This document shows, one piece after another, positions 32,077 through 43,372 of a stretch of DNA of 64,000 nucleotides. The notes beneath the pieces were generated by a model, which was given only the letters and a program-made list of their open reading frames with translations, made no database searches and had not been told where the DNA came from. Origin of the DNA: Brachynemurus nebulosus (taxonomy: Eukaryota; Arthropoda; Insecta; Neuroptera; Myrmeleontidae); contig JAPWDM010000008.1 in NCBI GenBank assembly GCA_035578155.1, positions 1,436,001-1,500,000 on the forward strand, read 5' to 3'. The position numbers were made by a program, and so were the translations under genes. Every line of letters starts with the position of its first letter. Position 1 is the stretch's first letter.

Positions 32077-33843
32077 ATAAAAATTTTTTTAAAAATAAAC
32101 AAAAAATTTTTTTTTATTTTGCTATATTATGTAAACATGTGTTGATTGTCGAACTTATATGTACCATATTGTACACAAAAAGGCGAACAGTTTTTCATAA
32201 ATTTTGATTAAAATAAGTTTATGAAATATTTGTTTTAGTTTTTAAAATTTTGTAGTTTTTTATATCACAGTGCATTATGAATACTGCAAATGCCATAACT
32301 CTGATATTAGTATTTGCATTACACATTATTAATTTAGTAACAAATTACATTGAAAACTACACTTATTAATTACCAAACAAATAAAAAAAGAACAGAACAG
32401 AACAATGAAAAAAATACACAAGAAAAATTTCCATGTGTTGTAATTTTTCAAAAATTAAAAACAAACTATCATAAAACATGAATTTTTAAACTATAATAAC
32501 TAAATACCCGTTTTATGTATTGGTATGTATGTCAAATTCTGTACAATGTGTTCCATATTCGATAGTTTTGCAGCTAAAGTACATGAGTGAAAAACTAATA
32601 ACAATGTTTGATAACGACTTATTTTTTCCTCTCTCAATTTTCTCACTAAGATCAAAAATTAATTTTTAAACGATTTTAAATATAATCTATTTCACTTAAA
32701 TTTAAACATGAGTCATCACTTACGACTTTGAGTAATTCCCGTTTTCTTAGCTTTATCTCTTTCATTGTTTCAAATGCGTAAATTTTAAATTTGCAGTTTG
32801 TTTTTAGAAAAGAATAGAAGATTAATTAGTTTCGAATATAAGAATTATTTAATTTTTTGACGATGACTCATGCTCAATTGTATTTGAAACGGGGTATAGT
32901 TAAAAGTTTGTAAAGAAAAACAGATGTGACGAAAGGCCAATTATATTAGAAACAAAAATGTATTTCAATTATCAAAAAGAAAATTTTTTATTCATAATTG
33001 AGTAACTTTAGAGGAAAACTCTAACGGAAAATGCGAAACTATCTGCATCAGTTATCATTATCGTAAAATTTTAAAATGTCCACATGAAAGTCACCGCTGT
33101 AAATTTTTTACCAAATTTATTCTTTTATTTCAACAACACTTTGAAATACCAATTTACCTGGATACTTACAAACACACAGATACTTACAAACACACAGACA
33201 TCCATATCATCGTCACAGGCTTAGCCAAAAATTTTTTAAATAAATAAACAACTACATAATATGTACATAATATGTACATAGTTGGTATGGCTTATATTAT
33301 ACAACCTTGGCCAAAAGTATTAGGCACCCCCATAAAACACGTATAACATAAATTAATTTAAGAATGACTTATCTGTTTAATAATAGAATGAAAGGTAATA
33401 CTAAAAGTTAATTTTAAACAATAGATAACGGATTTTAAGGTACCATAAAACACCTGGTCCAAAAAACGTGAAATATGAAGTTGTTTTTGACTACAGTATG
33501 TTTTCACATTTGGTAGTTTCCAAGTGAAGTACATGAGAATAAAGGGAAATTAATAACAATGTCAAATAACCGTTTATTTTTTCATCTCTCAATTTTCTCA
33601 CTAAGATCAAAAATTCATTATTAAACAATTTTAAAAAGTTAAAAGTTTGTAAAAAGAGACAGATGTGAAAAAAGGAAAATTATATTACAATCAAAAATTT
33701 ATTTAAAATCATGAACTTTACTTTAGCTGCAAACCCATCATAAATAATCCATAATACATAAGTATTAGTTTTCACAAAAATCGACTTTTAAGCAGTATGC
33801 AAGTTTAAACAAATCAAATTGGAACTTGTAAATGGCTAACTCT
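32077..33843. repeat. Two tandem copies of an intergenic block, one with an insert
   Basis: 32520-32680 plus 32898-32990 match 33480-33740 (TCTCTCAATTTTCTCACTAA, AGTTAAAAGTTTGTAAA, CAGATGTGA). The first copy is interrupted by 32681-32897, a MITE of the GAGTCATC family that is absent in the second copy. No gene. Confidence 0.7.
32681..32897. mobile_element. MITE of the GAGTCATC family, copy 1
   Basis: ATGAGTCATCACTTACG near one end and CGATGACTCATGCTC near the other. Further copies at about 44395-44625, 49150-49850 (with a nested insert) and 58685-59175 (with a different nested insert). The empty site is at about 33626. Confidence 0.75.
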
Positions 33844-35220
33844 CTCATCGGGGGAAACACCCCAAAAACTCGTAGTTTTAGATTTTAATTTTTTTTGTAT
33901 TTTTATAATCTGCAAGTGTTGTGTAGCTGTGCTGGGCTATTAGTTTTGCAATAACTGTTTGTTTCTGTAAAGTACATGTGGGCAAAATGACCCATGCGTA
34001 AACCACCTAAAACATTCTTTTTCGTTTTTCTCCAAATCAATTGCAATAGGAAAGACGAAAATAACACAAAATAATAGTGCGCTAAATAAATAAGTAACGT
34101 ACCTAAATTCGCTCACCTAAACCCAATAGTTCAGAAGTAAAATTATTTTATAATGGAAAAATTCAACCGCCATTTTTCAAGAAGCCTGTAAACCGATTTG
34201 TGCGTTTTAAATTTTTATGGATAGTACTAATCGAATAATATCAAACAGGAAAGAAAATTCATGAGGAATCATCTCTACCAGTTTTTATAAGAAAATTTCA
34301 AATTGTTTCATGAAAAATTGTCAAATAATCTTATTTATTAACCGATGAAAGTGTTACGTACAAAGGAAAATGGATTGAAATCATAGTTTAAGTTGTGATT
34401 TGAATAATTTAGCTTAACTTTTTTCACTTTTATTAACTTTAATCACGTGTAATTCATACTGACACTTATGGATCATATTGTATAGTAATATAAAATTTTT
34501 GTTAAAAGGATAAAAAAGGATGAGAACATTATGAGAACAAAATTTGACGTCAAAATTTTAGTTACTATTTTCTCACACTCCCGTACTACAAGTTTCATCC
34601 CCTAAAATTTAACTCCCAGCCACCCCTATTTGTACAAATTTAAAAACTTTTATATAATTCAATATCTCTAAAAAAAAATTTGTGGTAGTCATCCTTTGTA
34701 TTTTTTCTTTATCTCTAGTCATTTTCAAAATAATGAGTATTTTATTCAATCTTGCCACAAAAGTTTTTAATTTTTGTTACAAAATTTTTCCAAGAATCAT
34801 CCCCATTTATTTTACTTTATAGTTTCATGACACTCGAGTAGGTAGTATGATCTAAGATGATTTCCCCTTATAGGCAATTCTTTAACTGAATAATGTATTA
34901 TGACAATTTTTTATGAAAAAATTTTGAAATTTTTCTATAAAAACTGGCAGAGTTGATTCTTCATTGATTTTGTTTTACCGTTTGATAGTACTTGATTAGT
35001 ACTATCCTTAGAAATTTAAAACGTCCAAATCGGTTTGTAAGGTTCTTCAAAAATGGCGGTTGAATTTTACATTTATAAAATAAATTTACTTCTAAAATAA
35101 CAGATCAGGTAAACGAATTTAGGTACGTTACTTACTCATTTAAAGTACTATTACTTCACATTTAAAGTACTATTACATCAAAATCAAAAAATACTAGTTC
35201 TGGATGTTTCCCCTTATGAG
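33844..35220. mobile_element. 1.38-kb foldback element
   Basis: 34086-34330 and 34890-35130 are long inverted arms (AAGTAACGTACCTAAATTCG, ATTCAACCGCCATTTTTC, GGATAGTACTAATC). Outer ends CTCATCGGGGGAAACA and TGTTTCCCCTTATGAG are also inverse. The spacer of about 550 bp has no coding frame. Confidence 0.78.
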
Positions 35221-35314
35221 ACAATTATACAAATATGTACATAAATTATCCATGACATTTTATAAAATAACAAGACTGCGACTACGTTCACTACTAATAA
35301 ACATAATATTGTTA

Positions 35315-36450
35315 GGGGTACCCATAAGTAATCAATTATTTCATTGATAACCAAATAAAAGATTTTATTTTTTATTTAATTGAAGACATCAATGAATGAA
35401 GGTGTTATGTCACATTTTTATAATTTTACAGTAGAAGCGTTTGAAAGTTTTTATTTACATATACTTCCCATGCAATAGCACATGTTTATTATTGAATTTC
35501 TGCAAAACTATTGGATGAAATGAAACCAAATTTGAATATATGATACTTCGGCATAGAATATTTCGAAATTTGGCAAAAAATGAATTTTTGAAAAAATTTG
35601 ACATAACACCTTCATCCATTGATGTCTTCAATTATACATTTAGTCAATTATGTAACCTCTGTCGTTATCGAGGACCTTTTGCCATTTTGTTGACAGAATT
35701 TCAATCCCTGGTTCATAAAATTCAATTGGTTTTGACGAAAAAAATGATTCTAGGTGAGGTCGCACATGAACGATGTTTTTAAAATTTTTATTTCTTAGAG
35801 AATATTTCATGGATCGGAATAAATGAAAGTCAGATGGCGGTATATCTAGAGAATAAGGAGGATGTAGTAACACTCCCCAATTCAGCTGCCTTATTTTTGT
35901 TGAGTTAATTTTTTCTGCATAAGGCCTGACATTGTCGTGCTGTAGTATGACACTTTTTCAAAAATGACGAGAGCTGGCCGTTTTATCAACAGTTCGTTAT
36001 GTAATCTATCTAATTGTTGGCAATACAATTCAGCTATAACTGTTTCCTCCGGCTTTAGCAGCTTAAAATGAACTATTCCTATCTCTATCGAATTATTCGA
36101 TCACTGTCGGATAATTCAAAATCACCACTGGGAAATTTTCTAAATCAACGCTGACGCTTACTGACTTTCAGTACGTTCTCATACACATCACAAATTTCTT
36201 TTGTTGCAATCGTTCCATTAAAACCCGATCAAAAATGAAAAAGCATGCAATGACGTAAATGTTCTTCTGTTGATTGATTGTCTCCCATTTTGCACTAATG
36301 TAAGAAAACTTAAATTTTTATTATGAACACAAAGTCAAGGTCGCGTGCCGCAGTATTACGCACTAAAAAGCATGTTAACAAGTCAACACTCTGAATTAAA
36401 CCGAAGCAAAAATTCCTAATTAAAAATAATTGATTACTTATGGGTACCCC
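35315..36450 (-). mobile_element. Mariner-family transposon, defective
   Basis: 27-bp perfect inverted ends (GGGGTACCCATAAGTAATCA ...) next to TA on both sides. At 1136 bp it is shorter than a usual 1.3-kb mariner. It contains a broken transposase on the minus strand. The string AATAAACATAATATT occurs just outside both ends. Confidence 0.92.
35640..36288 (-). pseudogene. Mariner transposase, frameshifted and centrally deleted
   Basis: The start MGDNQSTEEHLRHCMLFHF hits a stop, then NGTIATKEICDVYENVLKVS and SGDFELSDSD follow (the N-terminal DNA-binding part). There is a gap where the first catalytic Asp region should be. Next come GIVHFKLLKPEETV, YCQQLDRLHNELL, ILQHDNVRPYAEK (second Asp) after a frameshift, and HPPYSLDIPPSDFHLF (third Asp region) to WQKVLDNDRGYIID. 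The DD34D-type order is recognisable, but no functional enzyme can be made. Confidence 0.9.
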
Positions 36451-36980
36451 TAATATATTATAATAATAAACATAATATTATTATGCAATGTGAAAAACGA
36501 ATTCTACTTACACATACATATAAAAGTTAAGTAAGTGTGTATTTCATACACAATAAATCAGGGTTCCGTAGTACCTGCTACTATTTTTTGCGGTTGTGCA
36601 ACCTATGGTATTTTTTTACGGTTTATTATGCAAATAAATAAATTACTTGACAATGTTATTTGCACTAGTGTTACCGAAAAGCCAATTAAGTAATAATTTG
36701 ATTCCTTACAAATCACATCGACTATGAATTACAATAACTCTGAAATGAGTTATAAAAAAAAAAAATTGTTAAAAGAACCTTAGTTTGATTTTAAGGGATT
36801 TTTCTAATGATATACTGCACAATAAGATACATGGAATTATTTTTGAAATTAGTTACAAAAAATTAAAATTTTATCAATTTTTCAACATTTCTCTTAATAA
36901 TTTGGATTTTAATTTTTTAAAGACGTTATCTAATTTTAAAATATACTTTCATATAAAATGTCACTTACTGGGAACCATTT
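36451..36980. other. AT-rich intergenic DNA, no gene seen
   Basis: Short frames only. Confidence 0.4.
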
Positions 36981-37270
36981 TTATGTCATCGAAGGATGAC
37001 ATATTAACATTGTTGTGTGATCATAGTGGGGGAAACATTATTATATGTAGAGTTGTACATCCATATTGAATAAACGCAAGAGGGCTGTAGAGTTGTACAT
37101 GCATATTGAATAAACGCAAGAGGGCTGTAGAGTTGTACATGCATATTGAATAAACGCAAGAGGGCTGTATTCTCACTGTACTTAAAAAACGAGCCAAAAA
37201 ATCATAAATATACACTTTCACTGAGGTGACATTACTTAGTGCGTGTAAAAAACACGCACTTGACGAATTT
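36981..37270. mobile_element. Helentron/DINE-like element, copy 1, with 40-bp tandem repeats
   Basis: The left end is a 9-bp-stem hairpin, TATGTCATC GAAG GATGACATA-like. The middle holds three tandem 40-bp units (37048-37167, TAGAGTTGTACATGCATATT ...). The right end carries a hairpin AGTGCGTGT/ACACGCACT (37238-37260) about 10 bp before the edge. A second copy at 58753-59022 sits inside a MITE in a T-rich site without clear target duplication. Confidence 0.6.
37048..37167. repeat. Three 40-bp tandem repeats
   Basis: 37048-37087, 37088-37127 and 37128-37167 are identical except one base (CATCC/CATGC). Confidence 0.97.
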
Positions 37271-37962
37271 TTTCGTATTTATAAATAAGGGTTTCGAAAT
37301 TTTTCTTCGGGGCCCTGAATGACTGTATTTTTATGGGTATCGTAGGTACATAATTTTAAATTTATTATTTTTATGAGGACTAAAAAAAAATTCTTTGGTT
37401 TTTTCTATTACTATTACATATACACATTCATATACATAACAGATAATGACCTAATGAGTAATGACTTACTAACCTATATTTTTATACAGCTGTTTTTCAT
37501 GTACAATGGCCTACAAAAATTTTAGAAAAATTCTAATTAATTGTTTAGAATGAATTTTTTTTTAAAGAAATTTTTAAACCTGATGTAAATCAAAGATATT
37601 AAATTACTGGAGTCGTTTGCAGATGTTTGCCAAATTTATAAGTATGAAATATTACCTGCAATTGTTTTATTACAAAATATGTTCAATTATTTTTGTACGC
37701 TACTGTACACTTAATTTCAAAAGATTCGGTAAACATATTTTGTTGACGAAAAGTTTAACATTCAAAAAAACAAAAACAAAAAATATGTTAGGTAGTCAGA
37801 GCCTGATTAAGGATTTTTTTCTAGGGGCCATTTTTTAATAAGTTTTTGACGATCAAATATTTTTGAAATGAAACTTGATCGGGACAAATTAACTAGCAAA
37901 ACTTAATTAGTAAACTGAGACCTTTCTCCCCTTATTTTTCGGAGACTTATTTAATTTCCACC

Positions 37963-37965
<3 letters not shown>
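37271..37965. other. AT-rich intergenic DNA, transposon scraps
   Basis: TCAGAGCCTGATTAAGGA (about 37797) looks like a stray transposon end. Otherwise nothing was recognised. Confidence 0.4.

Positions 37966-38043
<78 letters not shown>
37966..38043. repeat. (TA)n microsatellite
   Basis: About 78 bp; also present at the same place in the duplicated segment (46011-46064). Confidence 0.96.
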
Positions 38044-38048
<5 letters not shown>

Positions 38049-39179
38049 GAGCACTCACTTAAATTATAGGATTTTTTCTTAGCAGGGGGTTATTTTGGTG
38101 CTGAGTTCAGAGGGCAGTGCAGTAGCACTGCATAACACTAGCTAATATCTATCGAATTTACTGTTCATAGAACTGATTCTACTATTTTAGAAATTTTTAA
38201 TAGTAACACTTACTATAGTAACAATTACAAAAAATTCTATCAGGAAATTTTCATTCTTTTCGAATTATTTATGAGAAATTCGTCTATTTTTTGAATTCAA
38301 TATTAAATTTAATAATTTTACTTAATTATTATTGGAAGTATGTATAATTAACATGTATTACTTTATTTTTATTTGAAAATAATTACTTATTCTATTATCA
38401 CAGTAAATTAATTGGAAAATTAGAATACAATGGGTGCGTTTGGCAGAAAATAGAACTTACAAACTTTTATAAGTAAAATGGCGGTCGTGCTGTATATGCT
38501 ACTTTCCGCTAGGACACAAAAATAGTTTTCACTGAGAAACATTACCTCTAATATATTAAATCTACGATTTTTGTATACATAGGTCTTCATTATTTGTTGA
38601 TTCATTGTTTGTAATTGTTAATAATATTAAATAAAAAAATTGCACAGAACAACTATTCACAGAATAACTTCTTTAAAAATAAATATAAACAAACATGGCA
38701 GAACAAATTAGCGCCTAATATAAGCGCGTTCTGGCTGAAAATGGTATAGTATAGTTTGTGCTTTAGTCCTAACAAGAACTTTTTTCTGCCAAACGCACCC
38801 ATTTTATCTGTTGCAGAAAAATGGGAGCCCACTTGTCAGAAATTAGAATCAGTGATAATGATATTCATTAACGAAATATTTGATTAATGTATAATTTTGA
38901 AGAAAAATAAATTTACTTTAGTATTTTTAAACAAATACATGAATATATAATTATTGTATGAGTTTTAAACTTGAAAAACTGTTCAAAATAAAATGCAATT
39001 AGGAGAATTGTAGTGGATTATCTTACTAGTAGTAATCTACATTATCGCATAAGGCTAAAGATAATTTAAAGTTATTATAGTGACATCTCTGTTCTTTTCA
39101 AGTGTACTACGCATGATGATTACGACAATAGTGACATCTATACCCAGGGCCCCCGTTCTCAGTACCATAGAGCGGTAAT
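38044..39179 (+). repeat. Segmental duplication upstream of gene H
   Basis: Matches 46065-46821 upstream of gene J almost base for base apart from the 369-bp insertion at 38432-38800. The identity stops at GAGCGGTAAT in both copies; after it H and J have different promoter DNA. Confidence 0.9.
38432..38800. mobile_element. 369-bp PIF/Harbinger-like MITE
   Basis: The ends GGGTGCGTTTGGCAGAAAA and its inverse form a 19-bp perfect repeat. The paralogous segment at 46439-46446 shows the empty site; flanks AAT and ATT suggest a 3-bp duplication. GGG...GTTTGG ends and 3-bp duplication fit PIF/Harbinger. Confidence 0.88.
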
Positions 39180-39322
39180 AGAGGGACAAATAAATGTATT
39201 TAAGTTGGCTATCTTGCAGAAATCAAATTCTGGTGTACTTTATCTATGGTTCAAACTTTCTTGATAATTATTGTCAAAACCTCAAAACAATTCTAGAATT
39301 ATCAATTAAATTTCCCGAGAAA

Positions 39323-40837
39323 ATGGAAAATAAAGTGTGTACATCAGAGACTGATGCATTTATTGTTAAAATAAAAGAGGAGGAAAATTCACACAGTGTA
39401 GACAACGCATTTTTAAATGTAACAAAAACGGAAGTACTGGAATCTTCATGCCATGGACCAAATGAAATAAAATTGGAACCAGAAGAAAGTAATACTGGCG
39501 GTGTAATAAATTTGGAAAGTTTACATACCGAAATTAAGTTAGAAGACGATGAAGAGGATATGTTAACGGAAAATAGTGATTTATTTGGCGAAAATTCAGA
39601 ATTATATAACACACAGAATGCCAATGACCAAACACATGACACAATACATACAGAACAAGAAAAACCATTCAAATGTGATGTATGCAGTAAAACATTTTCC
39701 CAGTCAAGTAGTTTGAAATTACATGAAAGAACACATACAGGAGAAAAACCATTCAAATGTGATACATGTTTTAAAACATTTTCCGTGTCATGTAATTTAA
39801 AAACACATGAAAGACTTCACACAGGAGAAAAACCATTCAAATGTGATGTATGTTTTAAAACATTTTCACAGTCAAGTAGATTGAAAGATCATAAAAGAAT
39901 ACACACAGGACAAACACCATTCAAATGTAATATGTGTTTTAAAACATTTTCACAGTTAAGTAGTTTGAAATTACATGAAAGAACACATATGGAGGAAAAA
40001 CCATTTAAATGTCACACATGTTTTAAAACATTTTCTCAGTCAAGTGGTTTAAAAACACATGAAACAACACATACAGGAGAAAAACCTTTCAAATGTGAAA
40101 CATGTTTTAAAATATTTTCTACGTCAAGTCATTTAAAATTGCACCAAAGAACACATACAGGAGAGAAACCATTTAAATGTAACACATGTTTTAAAACATT
40201 TTCTGATTCATCTACTTTACGGAGACATAAAAGAATACATACAGGAGAAAAACCATTCAAATGTGATATATGTTCTAAAACATTTTCTCAGTCACATCAT
40301 TTAAAAACACACGAAAGAACACATACAGGAAAAAAACCATTCAAATGTAATATATGTTTTAAAACATTTTCTCGCTCAGGCGATTTAAAGAAACATCAGA
40401 GAACACATACAGGAGAAAAACCATTTAAATGTGGTATATGTTTTAAGACATTTTCTACCTCAGGTAATTTAAAAACACATGAAAGAGTTCATAGAGAAGA
40501 AAAACCATTCAAATGTGATGTATGTTTTAAAACATTTTCTCAGTCAAGTAATTTAAAAAAACATGAAAGATTACATACAGGAGAGAAACCATTTAAATGT
40601 GACACATGTTTTAAAACATTTTCTGATTCATCTGGTTTACGGGGACATGAAAGAACACATACAAGAGAAAAACCATTCAAATGTGATACATGTTTTAAAA
40701 CATTTTCACAGTCAAGTACTTTAAAATTGCACCAGAGAACACATACAGGCGAGAAACCATTCAAATGTGATATATGTTTTAAAACATTTTCACAGTCAGG
40801 TAGTTTGAAGACACACAGTAGGAAGCAGCACATTTGA
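39323..40837 (+). CDS. C2H2 zinc-finger protein H (14 fingers, intact)
   Basis: 504 aa, the largest array in the window. The start MENKVCTSE follows AATTCTAGAATT (39289-39300) and TTTCCCGAG. Acidic region with K18 (IKEE), K35 (TKTE), K50 (IKLE) and K72 (IKLE-DDEED); the second IKLE context is changed to IKLEPEE. Junction [20 protein letters not shown], then 14 complete C2H2 fingers. Linkers vary (TGQTP, MEEKP, TGKKP, REEKP, TREKP), which may weaken cooperative binding at those points. It ends THSRKQHI. The upstream promoter differs from I to L because a segmental junction lies at about 39180. Confidence 0.92.
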   Translation: MENKVCTSETDAFIVKIKEEENSHSVDNAFLNVTKTEVLESSCHGPNEIKLEPEESNTGGVINLESLHTEIKLEDDEEDMLTENSDLFGENSELYNTQNANDQTHDTIHTEQEKPFKCDVCSKTFSQSSSLKLHERTHTGEKPFKCDTCFKTFSVSCNLKTHERLHTGEKPFKCDVCFKTFSQSSRLKDHKRIHTGQTPFKCNMCFKTFSQLSSLKLHERTHMEEKPFKCHTCFKTFSQSSGLKTHETTHTGEKPFKCETCFKIFSTSSHLKLHQRTHTGEKPFKCNTCFKTFSDSSTLRRHKRIHTGEKPFKCDICSKTFSQSHHLKTHERTHTGKKPFKCNICFKTFSRSGDLKKHQRTHTGEKPFKCGICFKTFSTSGNLKTHERVHREEKPFKCDVCFKTFSQSSNLKKHERLHTGEKPFKCDTCFKTFSDSSGLRGHERTHTREKPFKCDTCFKTFSQSSTLKLHQRTHTGEKPFKCDICFKTFSQSGSLKTHSRKQHI

Positions 40838-40968
40838 AAAAAATAAAAATTTAAAAAATAATCAAAAACTAAGTTTTGAGAAACGCAAGATATTTTTTTT
40901 TTTTTTGTAAATCACTGTTGGCACTGACAGACTTACTTTGTGAAATTTCATCTTAAATATTAAAGAAA

Positions 40969-41238
40969 CAGGGCCGTAACTAGGCCTTCAGGGAGCTCGG
41001 GACAGAAAGTACATTGTGGGCCCTACGCCGCCCCGGGCAAAATAGAAAATTTCGCCCCCGGCAAAAGAAAGCGGTGACGTTGTTTTTTTTGCTTGTCAGT
41101 CGTTTGCTGATAAATACCGCTCTTTATAATGAATGTTTGCTCGTAAATTGCCAAGGAATTTAGATATTTGGAATTTCTTGTATTCTCTTGGGGGACCCGG
41201 GGCAATGCCCCGGCTGCCCTAGCCTAGTTACGGCCCTG
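40969..41238. mobile_element. 270-bp hAT-like MITE downstream of gene H
   Basis: CAGGGCCGTAACTAGGCCTT and inverse end CTAGCCTAGTTACGGCCCTG, GC-rich against an AT-rich background. 8-bp flanks of ATTAAAAA type. Copies at the same position lie downstream of I, J, K and N. Confidence 0.9.
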
Positions 41239-41254
41239 ATTAAAAATATTTAAG

Positions 41255-41349
41255 GTTTTAATTACTTTGTCAAATTCAGTATACAAATAATAATAAACGC
41301 GTTAAGTAGATTATTATTTGTATAGTGAATTTGACGAAGTAATTAAAAC
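41255..41349. repeat. Intergenic palindrome downstream of gene H
   Basis: 37-bp arms with one or two mismatches around AATAAACGCGTTAAGTAGATT. The right half matches the 3' end of the Penelope-like remnant at 26255-26300. Confidence 0.9.
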
Positions 41350-42099
41350 TTTTTTAATATTTTTAATTTTTTTTATCTTTAATTTTAACCATAAAAATTG
41401 TAAAGCTATTAAACGATTTTTTTCATATTTTTAATGTACACCTAAAATGTATGTAGGTAAAAAATTAAAAAAAATTTTAAGTTAATATATTAATTTCAAT
41501 GTTGACCGCTATTAAACCCATAACATTTATAATGGTTATAATCGTTATAATCATGTCCCTGTCACTCTCCACTCTCCATTATACTTTTATAAAAAAAAAT
41601 CATAAAAAATATACCATAGCTCTTGAACCAAATATTCTATTTTCAAGGACAAGTTCGTTAAACAGACATACCAGATTCTCAGAACATTGTTTTTTTAAGC
41701 ATATTCCGTGAAAAAAAATTAGTTTTTTACTAAAATTTTCCCCAGTTCAAAAGTTTTTGCGACATTTTTTTTATACCATTAGAAAAAGGAGAACAAAATT
41801 ACATAAAAAATTTTTTTTAGTTATTAGCCTCTGTAAACAAGTTTCTGAGAAAAACTAACTTTTGTAAACGGAAATTCGCAATGTTATACAGGACCCTGCG
41901 ACAGGAGTATTTCAAAAACCACCTACATTTTCAAAAAGTTTTTTAATACTGTGATAAGGTACCCATTCTCGCGTAAATTTTTAATATATTAATTAAAAAT
42001 AAGATACTCAAAAATAGTACTTTTACTACTAGTAGATTAGATACTCAGAAAAAGTAGGGGTGAAGTCTGGATTCGTCCGTATCCTCATATGCCTATATT
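41350..42099. repeat. Intergenic block between H and I, no gene
   Basis: The same spacer as at 43748-44400, 48676-49150, 52378-53050 and 31016-31570. The 61-70 codon frame it contains has no ATG start and is shifted between copies. Confidence 0.7.
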
Positions 42100-42248
42100 C
42101 ATCCCTATCTATAGTGGCTCACAATCAGAGGCATCTGCATATATAAGGTACATAATCTATGGTCAAATAAAACATTCAGACTTGATATTTGTTAATTTGT
42201 CAAAATGTCAAAACAATTCTAGAATTAAATTTATCCAGAAAAAAGAAA
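42100..42248 (+). promoter_or_regulatory. Family promoter of gene I with TATA box
   Basis: TATATAAG at 42140-42147. About 36 bp on, ATTCAGACT (from 42174) resembles an arthropod initiator. TCTATGGTCAAATAAAACA lies between. The leader continues with TTGTCAAAATGTCAAAAC, AATTCTAGAATT (42215-42226) and AAATTTATCCAG. The start site is inferred from motif spacing only. Confidence 0.6.
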
Positions 42249-43277
42249 ATGGAAAATAAAGTGTGTACATCAAAGATTGATGCATTCACTGTTAAAATAA
42301 AAGAGGAAGAAGATTTACAGAATGTAGACCATGTCGACAACTCATTTTTAAATGTAACAAAAACGGAAGCACCGGAATCTTCATGCCATGGACCAAATGA
42401 AATAAAGTTGGAACTGGAAGAAAGTAATACTGGCGATGTAAGAAATTTGGAAAGTTTACATACCGAAATAAAATTAGAAGACGATGAAGGGGATATGTTA
42501 ACAGAAAATAGTGATTTATTCAGTGAAAATTCAGAAATATTTAACACGCAGAGTGCCAATGACCAAACACATGACACAATACATACAGAACAAGAAAAAC
42601 CATTCAAATGTGATGTATGTTTTAAAACATTTGCTCAGTCAAACAATTTAAAAAGACATGGAAGAACACATACAGGTGAAAACCCATCCACATGTAATAT
42701 CTGTAGCAGAACATTTGGAGAATATGCTCATTTACAAAGACATGAAAGAACACATACGGGTGAAAAACCATTCAAATGTGATACATGTTTTAAAACATTT
42801 TCTCAGTCAAGTCATTTGAATGATCATAAAAGAACACATACAGGAGAAAAACCATTCAAGTGTGATGTATGTTTTAAAACATTTGCACAGTCAAGTAGTT
42901 TAAAATTACATGAAAGAACACATACAGGTGAAAAACCATTCAAGTGTAACACATGTTTTAAAACATTTTCTCATTCAAGCAATTTGAAAACACATGAAAT
43001 AATACATACAGGAGAAAAACCATTCAAATGTGGTACATGTTTTAAAACATTTTCTCAATTAGTTCATTTACAAGGACATGAAACAGTACATACAGGACAA
43101 AAACCATTCAAATGTGATATATGCAGTAAAACATTTTCTCACTCCAACAGTTTGAAAAGACATGAAAGAACACATACAGGAGAAAAACCATTCAGATGTG
43201 ACACATCTAATAAAACATTTTCACAGTCAAGTAGTTTGCAGACACACATTAGAAAGCAGCACATTAGAAAAAAATAA
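42249..43277 (+). CDS. C2H2 zinc-finger protein I (8 fingers, last one damaged)
   Basis: 342 aa. K18, K38, K53 and K75 lie in IKEE, TKTE, IKLE and IKLE-DDEGD; it has the three-residue DHV insertion also found in J and N. Fingers 1 and 2 (AQSNNLKRH and GEYAHLQRH) are the same as in J and N apart from one Phe/Ser change, but from finger 3 the array is different, so its halves have different histories. Finger 8 lost its second Cys (CDTS) and should not bind zinc well. It ends [11 protein letters not shown]. Confidence 0.92.
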   Translation: MENKVCTSKIDAFTVKIKEEEDLQNVDHVDNSFLNVTKTEAPESSCHGPNEIKLELEESNTGDVRNLESLHTEIKLEDDEGDMLTENSDLFSENSEIFNTQSANDQTHDTIHTEQEKPFKCDVCFKTFAQSNNLKRHGRTHTGENPSTCNICSRTFGEYAHLQRHERTHTGEKPFKCDTCFKTFSQSSHLNDHKRTHTGEKPFKCDVCFKTFAQSSSLKLHERTHTGEKPFKCNTCFKTFSHSSNLKTHEIIHTGEKPFKCGTCFKTFSQLVHLQGHETVHTGQKPFKCDICSKTFSHSNSLKRHERTHTGEKPFRCDTSNKTFSQSSSLQTHIRKQHIRKK

Positions 43278-43372
43278 AAATTTTAAAAATAATCAAAAAC
43301 TAAGTTTTGAAAAGTTCAAGATATTTTTTTTTTTTTTGTAAATTGTTAATTCACTGTTGACAAACTTAGTTT

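Noticed and set aside
36981..37260. CRISPR-like array at the 40-bp repeats
   Set aside because: Units are directly adjacent with no unique spacers, and the context is a eukaryotic transposon-rich region.
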